From the NCBI GenBank assembly GCA_946185785.1, contig CAMHKP010000023.1, positions 1-6,794 on the forward strand: a DNA stretch of 6,794 bases, written 5' to 3'. A program made the position numbers and the translations under genes. The stretch's first letter is position 1. Each line of letters begins with the position of its first letter. Positions 1 to 5,468 of the stretch are shown in pieces. The DNA is from an uncultured Alphaproteobacteria bacterium. GTDB lineage: Bacteria > Pseudomonadota > Alphaproteobacteria > Rs-D84. The notes under the pieces are model-generated. The model was not told the origin of the DNA and did not search any database. It saw only the letters and a program-made list of their open reading frames with translations.

Positions 1-483
1 GATTGGATATTTGGGTTGCGATTTACTTTTTTCTTCTGCATCTAATTCGTCTTGATTTTTTTCATCGTCTTCGACAGACAGTACAGAATATTCACCATTT
101 GCATTTTTTTCTAGCGCGACCTTAGCATCATTTATGCTGATATTTTGAACTGTTGGATGATTGCGCAACAATGACACCAGATTCAATGTCACATCAATTC
201 TGTCTGCATCAAACGCATACTTGCTTTTCGCCCAATCTGCATTTTTGACACGAACATTGTTTAATTCTATTTTTGGACGTAATGAAAATTTCCAAGCTAC
301 TGCGCCATCTATTTCAACAGGCAACCCTGTTGCATCACGTAAAAGGCCAAGTATATTACCACGCAATGTTTCCAAATTTACTTGACTTAGTGCAACAAAA
401 ACAGCCACCGCCAATCCACCAACAAAAAGGCCAATTAACCGAAACACCATTAAAAACGTATTTTTCTTTTTTTTACGTGCCAT
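1..483 (-). CDS. asmA: AsmA-family protein, N-terminal part (3' end outside window)
   Basis: This is the first 161 codons of a larger gene that runs off the left edge. The ATG at 483 opens a basic N-terminus (MARKKKK), followed by one hydrophobic segment at about residues 10-32, which fits an inner-membrane signal anchor with the rest in the periplasm. Residues 35-85 carry the AsmA N-terminal signature: a 'NLETLRGNI' stretch, 'DATGLPVEIDG' (50-60), 'WKFSLRP' (64-70) and 'NVRVKNADWAK' (76-86). AsmA-like proteins are large bridge-like envelope proteins linked to outer-membrane biogenesis and lipid traffic; that role is family knowledge. Residues 138-154 are a strongly charged Asp/Glu/Lys stretch, probably a loop. 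The start lies 12 nt after the rluC stop codon, with only a weak AGG (497-495) overlapping that stop, so translation may be coupled to rluC. The exact subfamily (AsmA, YhjG, TamB-related) cannot be settled from this fragment. Confidence 0.85.
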   Translation of the reverse strand, partial: MARKKKKNTFLMVFRLIGLFVGGLAVAVFVALSQVNLETLRGNILGLLRDATGLPVEIDGAVAWKFSLRPKIELNNVRVKNADWAKSKYAFDADRIDVTLNLVSLLRNHPTVQNISINDAKVALEKNANGEYSVLSVEDDEKNQDELDAEEKSKSQPKYPI

Positions 484-495
484 TTATTTAATTGC

Positions 496-1464
496 CTATG
501 GTAATTGTAATTCCAAAAATTTCATCACTGGCTTCATAAATTCTGGCACAGATGCACAGAATGTCATCATACGACCATTTGATGGATGACGAAAAGTTAA
601 ACGATATGCTAACAAATGCAAATTATTTGTAGCCAACATTGCTTTTAACGCTGCGTCCATTTTTTTTGTACGACCATACAAGTCATCACCAACGATTGGC
701 GCATTTAAACAAAACGCGCTATGTACACGCAGCTGGTGCGTACGGCCTGTTTTGGGTTTAAACAAAACCCATGAAACACAACCGGCATTTGCCAATACTT
801 CGTATTCCGTAATTGCACGTTGTGGACGCTGACCAGTACCATTATTTAGTCGCGTTGGCGAATCAAATACTTGTCCTTTGATTATATAATTATCTATGAC
901 CCCATGCGCATTTTTAACATTGCCCGCCAACAATGCCAGATATTCTTTATGCGCGGTTTTAGATTGAAATTCTGTTGCCAAAGCCTGCGCTGCGCGTTGT
1001 GATTTTGCAACAACTAAGATTCCACTTGTTTCCCTGTCCAATCGATGCACCAACGAAATTTTAGAATATGGAAACAACGCAGCAGCCATCTTATCAATTG
1101 ATTTACGAATACCTGTTCCACCCTGAACTGCTAAACCCGCAGGCTTATCAAACACAACAATATCATCATCACTGTGAATGATGCACTTACGTAATTGTTC
1201 CAAATCAGTCAGCGAATATTTTTCCCCAGACTCTGTCTTTTTCTTACTTTCCGTTGTATACCCAGAAATCGTTGGTGGTACACGAATCGCATCACCCGAA
1301 CGTAAAATTTCCGTTCCACGAACACGTGATGAATTTAATCTTATTTGCCCACCACGACAAAGTTTGTGAAATTCAGCGTTTGATAATGACGGATAATGAC
1401 GCCCAAACCACCGCATAAGGCGTGTTCCATCTTCAACCGTTGATACTATCTTTAATTCCGCCAT
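496..1464 (-). CDS. rluC: RluA-family 23S rRNA pseudouridine synthase, RluC-like
   Basis: This 322-residue protein has the usual length for the RluC/RluD group. An S4 RNA-binding domain occupies about residues 13-62. A polar linker (66-90) follows, then the pseudouridine synthase domain from about residue 95. The catalytic motif HRLDRETSG is at 140-148, with D143 as the expected nucleophile. KTGRTHQLRVH at 238-248 is the second conserved family motif. 'DKPAGLAVQGGTG' (106-118) resembles the AVHGGSG stretch of RluC more than RluD, so the likely targets are the RluC sites of 23S rRNA (U955, U2504 and U2580 in E. coli numbering); the specificity is inferred. The ATG at 1464 is preceded by a ribosome-binding site, AGGGG (minus strand, 1474-1470), with 5-nt spacing. 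The gene lies 17 nt after the pilin stop and 12 nt before asmA, consistent with a leftward operon. The stop codon is TAG. Confidence 0.9.
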   Translation of the reverse strand: MAELKIVSTVEDGTRLMRWFGRHYPSLSNAEFHKLCRGGQIRLNSSRVRGTEILRSGDAIRVPPTISGYTTESKKKTESGEKYSLTDLEQLRKCIIHSDDDIVVFDKPAGLAVQGGTGIRKSIDKMAAALFPYSKISLVHRLDRETSGILVVAKSQRAAQALATEFQSKTAHKEYLALLAGNVKNAHGVIDNYIIKGQVFDSPTRLNNGTGQRPQRAITEYEVLANAGCVSWVLFKPKTGRTHQLRVHSAFCLNAPIVGDDLYGRTKKMDAALKAMLATNNLHLLAYRLTFRHPSNGRMMTFCASVPEFMKPVMKFLELQLP

Positions 1465-1481
1465 CGCGGCCCCTATAAAAA

Positions 1482-1988
1482 CTAGTCACCAAAAGTAATC
1501 TGGACAGAATTGTTGCCGTTTGTGTTACGACAATCACCCGTTGCACCACTCTGTTTTCCACCAGACATTTGATATCCAACCGAATCAAACCAAGCCTTGG
1601 TTATAAGTGCCTCACAATCAGATTGGCTTAACCCCGTTATACCAACAATAAACTGTTGTGAATTTGCAGGATCAACTGACAAAGTATATGTCCCACCATA
1701 CGGATTCTTGTTAGACATACCAATCGCACCAAATATTGTTGTGCCATCTATGTTTGAAAAGTCATCATATTCGCCAAGCAATTGACGAACCCCAGCCACT
1801 ATTTGATTGTTCCTGACTCGAAGAATTCCAATTTCAATTACTTCATCGTTTACTGCACTACGTTTTTGTGTGCGCATAGCAGTCGAAATCATACCGATTG
1901 CACCAACGGTTATGACCCCCATAATCGCCAGAACCCCCAGCATTTCAATCATTGAACGCCCATATTCTTGTTTCATATTATCCCCCAT
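1482..1988 (-). CDS. Type IV pilin-like protein with class III prepilin signal (PilS/type IVb-like)
   Basis: This is a 168-residue protein (164 if the second ATG is used). It has a short charged leader ending in G10, then RSMIEMLGVLAIMGVITVGA, the pattern of a prepilin peptidase site: Gly at -1, Glu at +5 (E15) and a hydrophobic helix at about 16-38. The +1 residue would be Arg rather than the usual Phe/Met. The C-terminal domain has 'NPYGGTYTLS' (95-104), 'FIVGITGLSQSDCEALI' (113-129) and cysteines C125 and C153, which could form the disulfide-bounded D-loop of type IVb pilins such as PilS/TcpA; this resemblance is by eye. Two in-frame starts compete. The ATG at 1988 has AAGGA (2001-1997) 8 nt upstream. 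The ATG at 1976 has GGGGGA 5 nt upstream, and that G-run overlaps the first ATG. A possible -10 (TATGAT, 2017-2012) has no clear -35. No pilus assembly ATPase, platform protein or peptidase is in the window, so whether it is a major pilin, minor pilin or secretion pseudopilin is unknown. The stop is TAG. Confidence 0.82.
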   Translation of the reverse strand: MGDNMKQEYGRSMIEMLGVLAIMGVITVGAIGMISTAMRTQKRSAVNDEVIEIGILRVRNNQIVAGVRQLLGEYDDFSNIDGTTIFGAIGMSNKNPYGGTYTLSVDPANSQQFIVGITGLSQSDCEALITKAWFDSVGYQMSGGKQSGATGDCRNTNGNNSVQITFGD

Positions 1989-2016
1989 TTGATTTTTCCT
2001 TATATTATTCTATCAT
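1989..2016 (+). promoter_or_regulatory. Candidate promoter for uvrC (TTGATT-N16-TATCAT)
   Basis: A -35-like TTGATT (1989-1994, 4/6 to TTGACA) is followed after 16 nt by TATCAT (2011-2016, 5/6 to TATAAT). Transcription would be expected to start near 2022-2024, at or next to the uvrC ATG at 2024. The -35 abuts the upstream ATG of the divergent pilin gene, so both genes share this 35-bp gap and may interfere with each other. TATTAT at 2003-2008 is an alternative -10 that would give a leader of about 9 nt. Confidence 0.42.
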
Positions 2017-2023
2017 AAAGATT

Positions 2024-3436
2024 ATGAATATTCAATTTTCAGATTTAATTGAAAATGCACCACGGTCCCCCGGCGTGTACAAGATGTATGACGCGGATGG
2101 GATGCTGCTTTACGTGGGCAAGGCAAAAAACCTGCATGCCCGCCTGAAACAGTATCTGGACATATCAAAACTGGAATTACACAAACAGGTTATGCGCACA
2201 CTGGTTGCCCGTGTTGATTGGGAAATCGTTCCAACCGAAACTGATGCGCTTGTTCGGGAACAAGAACTGATAAAAACCCAAAAGCCAAAATACAACATCA
2301 TGTTGACCGATGGGAAAATGTACCCAATGATTGCGCTAACGTCCGCAAAATACCCACGATTAATGAAATTTCGTGGAAAAATTACCCAACGTCGCGATGT
2401 TTTTGGGCCGTACCCGTCTGTATCTGCGCTGAACGATGCAATAAAAACTATTCAAAAAGTATGTGGATTGCGGACTTGTACCGATACATTTATGAATAAC
2501 CGTACGCGTCCATGCCTGTTATACCAAATTGGACGGTGCAGTGGTCCATGTACAATCAAACAAAACGATTACAACGAACGTGTTGCATTGGCACGACGAA
2601 TTTTGACCGGAGACAGCGAACCAATCATAAATGATTTACAAAAGCAAATGCAGAAATATTCCGCAAATATGGATTTTGAAAATGCTGCTATTTGTCGTGA
2701 TAAAATCGCTGCACTAACAAACACATCAAATCGCGGTATACGGCGGAATCGTGCACATAGCACTATTTTAGATTGGAATAAAAATGTAATTGCATTTGAA
2801 AAATTACTGGGGTTAAAAATAGAACTGGCTGGGGTGTTTGATAATTCCCATTTATTTAGTACTAACCCAGTTGGTGCAATGATAACATTTGGCCATAATG
2901 GTTTTGAAAAATCAGGCTATCGTCATTTTAAACTGAACGACAAAAAACGCGCTGGCAACGATATTGCCATGATGGAAGAATTTGTATCACGCGCAGTTGA
3001 ACACGGACCAAAACTAAATTTAATAATCGTTGATGGTGGACGGGCACAATGGAACATTGCACATAAAGTCGCACCGAACATTCCTATATTTGGTGTGACC
3101 AAGGGCGAAGTTCGCAATGGTGATGAACATTTTATTTTGCCAGACGGTTCCGAATATCACGATTTACCAAAAGATTCGTCATTGTTTTTGATGTTGCGTG
3201 CCGTTCGTGACGAAGCACACCGATTCGTTATAACCTATCATCGCACAACACGTGCGAAGAAAATGACCGCATCTGTTCTTGATGAAATAGACGGTATTGG
3301 CCCAAAACGCAAACATCTATTACTTACCCACTTTGGTTCGGTACGCGCGATAATGGATGCCGATATGACCGCATTATTACGTGTCCCAGAACTGGGCGAA
3401 GTTGCCGCAAAAAAAATATATGACTATTTCCATTAA
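2024..3436 (+). CDS. uvrC: UvrABC system protein C (excinuclease ABC subunit C), compact form
   Basis: UvrC makes both incisions around damaged DNA in nucleotide excision repair. Domains in order: GIY-YIG nuclease at about 14-95 (GVY 17-19, YVG 30-32, R40, E79 as likely metal-binding Glu); four cysteines C152, C164, C172 and C176, with the 12/8/4 spacing of the E. coli UvrC Fe-S ligands; UVR helical motif (UvrB contact) at about 200-234; RNase H-like nuclease at about 265-410 with FDNSH (D273), GNDIAMM (D313), VDGG (D337) and DEAHR (H399); and helix-hairpin-helix motifs at about 416-470. All nuclease motifs appear intact. The protein is 470 residues against about 610 in E. coli; the missing 130-140 residues lie between the UVR motif and the RNase H-like domain. 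The frame is open back to an ATG at 1952, but the 24 extra residues overlap the pilin gene antisense and do not look like UvrC. The ATG at 2024 begins 'MNIQFSDLIENAPRSPGVY', as expected. There is no Shine-Dalgarno sequence. pgsA follows, a common proteobacterial order. Confidence 0.95.
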   Translation: MNIQFSDLIENAPRSPGVYKMYDADGMLLYVGKAKNLHARLKQYLDISKLELHKQVMRTLVARVDWEIVPTETDALVREQELIKTQKPKYNIMLTDGKMYPMIALTSAKYPRLMKFRGKITQRRDVFGPYPSVSALNDAIKTIQKVCGLRTCTDTFMNNRTRPCLLYQIGRCSGPCTIKQNDYNERVALARRILTGDSEPIINDLQKQMQKYSANMDFENAAICRDKIAALTNTSNRGIRRNRAHSTILDWNKNVIAFEKLLGLKIELAGVFDNSHLFSTNPVGAMITFGHNGFEKSGYRHFKLNDKKRAGNDIAMMEEFVSRAVEHGPKLNLIIVDGGRAQWNIAHKVAPNIPIFGVTKGEVRNGDEHFILPDGSEYHDLPKDSSLFLMLRAVRDEAHRFVITYHRTTRAKKMTASVLDEIDGIGPKRKHLLLTHFGSVRAIMDADMTALLRVPELGEVAAKKIYDYFH

Positions 3437-3449
3437 GACGTGTTATAAT
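3420..3449 (+). promoter_or_regulatory. Candidate sigma-70 type promoter for pgsA
   Basis: A perfect TATAAT (3444-3449) lies 18 nt downstream of ATGACT (3420-3425, 4/6 match to TTGACA). The -35 sits inside the last codons of uvrC and the -10 just after its stop. The predicted start at about 3456 gives a leader of roughly 39 nt containing the AAGGAG site at 3480-3485. This would let pgsA be expressed apart from uvrC. No terminator is visible between the two genes, so readthrough from uvrC is also likely. Confidence 0.55.
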
Positions 3450-3494
3450 CAAAACTGTTCGTATATGAACCTATAAATAAAGGAGAAAAAATAT

Positions 3495-4100
3495 ATGAAG
3501 TTCTTTGTAAATTTCTTGTCCGCATTTCGCATTGCTGCGTCTTTTGCGATTATACCAACATTGATGTTTCAATTATATTGGACATCTTTGATACTGTTTG
3601 TTTTAGGTGCACTGTCTGACTTCTTTGATGGTTTCTTGGCACGCAAATATAACGTATGCACTAAACTTGGCGGTGTTATGGATCACATTGGTGATAAATT
3701 ATTGGTTGTGAATACACTGATTATGTTAACAGTAATGATGCCGGTTTGGTTTATTGTCGTTCCAGTAATTATTTTAATTGCACGTGAATTGTATGTCAGT
3801 GGCCTGCGTGAATTCTTGGGCACACAAAAAATTGAAATGCCGGTACCAAAGGCACGCTTTTCACTGGGCAAAGTAAAAACAACATTCCAAATGATAACAA
3901 TCACTGCGTTTTTGGGTCTGTTTGCATTAAGCACGTTGGTCACCCCAGAAACAATTTCAAAGTCATATTTGATGGCGATGAATCTGTTATCACAAATTGG
4001 TATTATTGGTTTGTGGGTATCATTACTGGCATCTGTATGGTCCGCAACACAATATACATTTACATTTGTCGAAAAATTAAAGAAAGCGAAAAAGAAATAA
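3495..4100 (+). CDS. pgsA: CDP-diacylglycerol--glycerol-3-phosphate 3-phosphatidyltransferase
   Basis: PgsA is an inner-membrane enzyme that joins CDP-diacylglycerol and glycerol-3-phosphate to give phosphatidylglycerophosphate, the committed step to phosphatidylglycerol and cardiolipin. The 201-residue protein has the full CDP-alcohol phosphotransferase signature D-x2-D-G-x2-A-R-x8-G-x3-D-x3-D at residues 42-67 (D42, D45, G46, A49, R50, G59, D63, D67), so all metal and substrate residues are present. 'ARELYVSGLREFLG' (96-109) and 'SLGKVKTTFQM' (123-133) are typical of PgsA rather than phosphatidylserine synthase. Hydrophobic segments at about 13-40, 68-98, 131-150 and 160-185 fit a polytopic membrane protein, and the C-terminus is lysine-rich. 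The ATG at 3495 has a strong Shine-Dalgarno (AAGGAG, 3480-3485) 9 nt upstream. The gene is 58 nt downstream of uvrC and ends before a strong terminator shared with dnaJ. Confidence 0.95.
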   Translation: MKFFVNFLSAFRIAASFAIIPTLMFQLYWTSLILFVLGALSDFFDGFLARKYNVCTKLGGVMDHIGDKLLVVNTLIMLTVMMPVWFIVVPVIILIARELYVSGLREFLGTQKIEMPVPKARFSLGKVKTTFQMITITAFLGLFALSTLVTPETISKSYLMAMNLLSQIGIIGLWVSLLASVWSATQYTFTFVEKLKKAKKK

Positions 4101-4129
4101 TCATCGGGAGACCGGCTGTCGATGAACAG
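4101..4129 (+). other. Short imperfect hairpin after the pgsA stop
   Basis: Immediately after the pgsA TAA, TCATCG (4101-4106) can pair with CGATGA (4120-4125) around a 13-nt GC-rich loop. Alternatively CTGT (4116-4119) can pair with ACAG (4126-4129). The two foldings are mutually exclusive. This may simply add to the adjacent terminator or protect the 3' end of the pgsA mRNA; a function is not shown. Confidence 0.25.
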
Positions 4130-4134
4130 TGAAA

Positions 4135-4180
4135 AAAAAACGCGCTATGTACAGCAATTCTTGTACATAGCGCGTTTTTT
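4135..4180. terminator. Bidirectional rho-independent terminator between pgsA and dnaJ
   Basis: A perfect inverted repeat pairs AACGCGCTATGTACA (4139-4153) with TGTACATAGCGCGTT (4162-4176) across an 8-nt loop. It extends to 19 bp if the flanking A and T runs (4135-4138 with 4177-4180) also pair. An A-run at 4132-4140 supplies the U-tract for leftward transcripts and a T-run at 4175-4180 supplies it for rightward ones. It lies between two convergent genes, 34 nt after the pgsA stop and 19 nt beyond the dnaJ stop, so it should end both transcripts. Confidence 0.93.
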
Positions 4181-4199
4181 ATATATTTAAAATTAACAC

Positions 4200-5327
4200 T
4201 TAAAACCAACCCTTTTTTGCTGATTTTGTTTCAGCAAATTCGGTTAAAATCTTTTTCTGTTTTTCGGTCAGTTTTGTTGGAATTGTTATTGCGATATCGA
4301 TATACAAATCACCAAACGAATCGCGGCGCCCAGTTGGCATACCGTGACCACGTACGCGCAGTTTTTCACCGACCTGGGTACCACTTGGAACTTTTACCGA
4401 CAATTTTTTATCATCGATGGTTTCTATTTCAATTTCACCGCCCAGCGCAAGTGTCGTGAACGGAACATCAACACGTGTGATTAAATCGGCACCATTACGC
4501 ACGAATCGTTTATCTGGTCTTACACGCACATCCAAATAGAAATCACCAGACGGTGCACCGTTTGTACCTGCTTCACCCTGACCTGCCAAACGCAAACGCG
4601 CCCCATCTTCGATACCGGCTGGAATTTTAACATCTATACTGCGTGATTTATGAACCGAACCCGTTCCATCACATGCCGAACACTTCTTTTCAATCTTATG
4701 TCCCAAACCATTACATTCTGGGCATGGTGTTTCCATTGCAAAGAACCCTTGGCGCGTGTGAACATAGCCCGACCCGCCACAACGCGAACATGTGGGTGCC
4801 ACCTTGCCATCCGCCGTACCATATCCATGACATTTATCGCATGTCACCTTGCTGGAAAAATTGACTGTATGTGTCGTACCAAAATAAGCATCTTTCAGGT
4901 CAATGACTACTTCGTCCAGCAAATCGCGACCTGCCCTGTTTTGTGCTGCACTGCCACGACCACCACCCATATCAAACCCGAATCCACGCATTGCTTCGCG
5001 TAAAATATCGTCCATACCGGCGCCACCGCCCATATCAAAATGGAACGCGCCATTTCCAAACGGATTTCCGCCAAATCCAGCCCCCGCAGATGCGCCATTA
5101 CCCCCAGCAAATGCTGCATCACCAAAACGGTCATATGCCGCGCGTTTCTGTGGGTCTTTTAAAATATCAAAGGCATTATTGACTTCCTTGAACTTTTCTT
5201 CGGCAGTCTTGTCCCCTGGATTTTTATCTGGATGGTATTTAAGCACCAATTTATGGTAAGCCCGCTTGATATCAGCGTCCGTTGCGTCACGCGCAACCCC
5301 CAAAACTTCGTATGGATTTTTATTCAT
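4200..5327 (-). CDS. dnaJ: Molecular chaperone DnaJ (Hsp40, type I)
   Basis: DnaJ delivers unfolded clients to DnaK and stimulates its ATPase in the cytoplasm. This 375-residue protein is full length and has all type I parts. The J domain is at about 4-69 with the HPD tripeptide at 32-34. A Gly/Phe/Met-rich linker spans about 70-127. The zinc-binding domain has four CxxCxGxG repeats: C163/C166, C180/C183, C202/C205 and C216/C219, all eight cysteines present. The C-terminal beta domains occupy about 228-350 and include 'DGARLRLAGQGEAG' (241-254), followed by a basic tail ending KKGWF. The start at 5327 is supported by the canonical DnaJ opening NKNPYEVLGV. Only a weak GGA (5339-5337) lies upstream at 9 nt. 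The gene stands alone: dnaK and grpE are not adjacent on either side within the window. A heat-shock-type promoter lies just upstream and a shared terminator just downstream, so it is probably monocistronic. Confidence 0.97.
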   Translation of the reverse strand: MNKNPYEVLGVARDATDADIKRAYHKLVLKYHPDKNPGDKTAEEKFKEVNNAFDILKDPQKRAAYDRFGDAAFAGGNGASAGAGFGGNPFGNGAFHFDMGGGAGMDDILREAMRGFGFDMGGGRGSAAQNRAGRDLLDEVVIDLKDAYFGTTHTVNFSSKVTCDKCHGYGTADGKVAPTCSRCGGSGYVHTRQGFFAMETPCPECNGLGHKIEKKCSACDGTGSVHKSRSIDVKIPAGIEDGARLRLAGQGEAGTNGAPSGDFYLDVRVRPDKRFVRNGADLITRVDVPFTTLALGGEIEIETIDDKKLSVKVPSGTQVGEKLRVRGHGMPTGRRDSFGDLYIDIAITIPTKLTEKQKKILTEFAETKSAKKGWF

Positions 5328-5358
5328 TTTTTTAATTCCGTAATATTACTTGGCATAA

Positions 5359-5386
5359 ATATAGGGCACAAAAATGCAAAATCAAG
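5359..5386 (-). promoter_or_regulatory. RpoH (sigma-32)-type heat-shock promoter of dnaJ
   Basis: On the minus strand, CTTGATT (5386-5380) is followed after 13 nt by CCCTATAT (5366-5359). This closely matches the sigma-32 pattern (CTTGAAA, 13-15 nt, CCCCATnT) and the alphaproteobacterial CTTG/CYTAT form. Transcription would begin near 5350, leaving a leader of about 23 nt before the dnaJ ATG at 5327. Position in front of a classic heat-shock gene supports the call. No CIRCE inverted repeat is visible in the 141-bp spacer. Confidence 0.72.
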
Positions 5387-5430
5387 CCCCCACCCCAACA
5401 AAAAACACCATAAAATCTGCGCAAAACCGC

Positions 5431-5462
5431 TTGCACAAAATCAAATAATGTTCTAATAATAT
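5431..5462 (+). promoter_or_regulatory. Candidate promoter for parE
   Basis: TTGCAC (5431-5436) is followed after 18 nt by AATAAT (5455-5460, 5/6 to TATAAT); the overlapping TAATAT at 5457-5462 is an alternative -10. Either places the transcript start at about 5467-5469, essentially at the parE ATG (5469). The stretch 5437-5468 holds only one G, so there is no Shine-Dalgarno sequence. The -35 is weak (3/6), which limits confidence. Confidence 0.4.
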
Positions 5463-5468
5463 ATCACT

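Noticed and set aside
161..491. Rightward open frames of 72-74 codons over the asmA fragment
   Set aside because: They are antisense to a clearly recognisable AsmA N-terminus and have no domain signature of their own.
1952..2023. A 24-residue upstream extension of uvrC from the ATG at 1952
   Set aside because: It overlaps the pilin N-terminus antisense and shows no UvrC-like sequence; the family opening (DLIENAPRSPGVY) fits the start at 2024.
2060..2200. A GC-richer, CTG-leucine-rich 5' part of uvrC as a possible recombined segment
   Set aside because: The change is mild and gradual and the GIY-YIG domain is normal; codon variation within one gene is not evidence enough for transfer.
4634..5259. 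Several open frames on both strands across dnaJ, up to 118 codons
   Set aside because: They are shadows of dnaJ, caused by its Gly- and Cys-rich composition; low-complexity translations, no family likeness and no ribosome-binding sites.
5448..5456. A tiny upstream reading frame (ATG TTC TAA) before parE
   Set aside because: It has two codons, no ribosome-binding site, and probably lies upstream of the transcript start.
5328..5468. A CIRCE/HrcA operator upstream of dnaJ
   Set aside because: No TTAGCACTC-N9-GAGTGCTAA-like inverted repeat is present; the RpoH-type promoter explains the region better.
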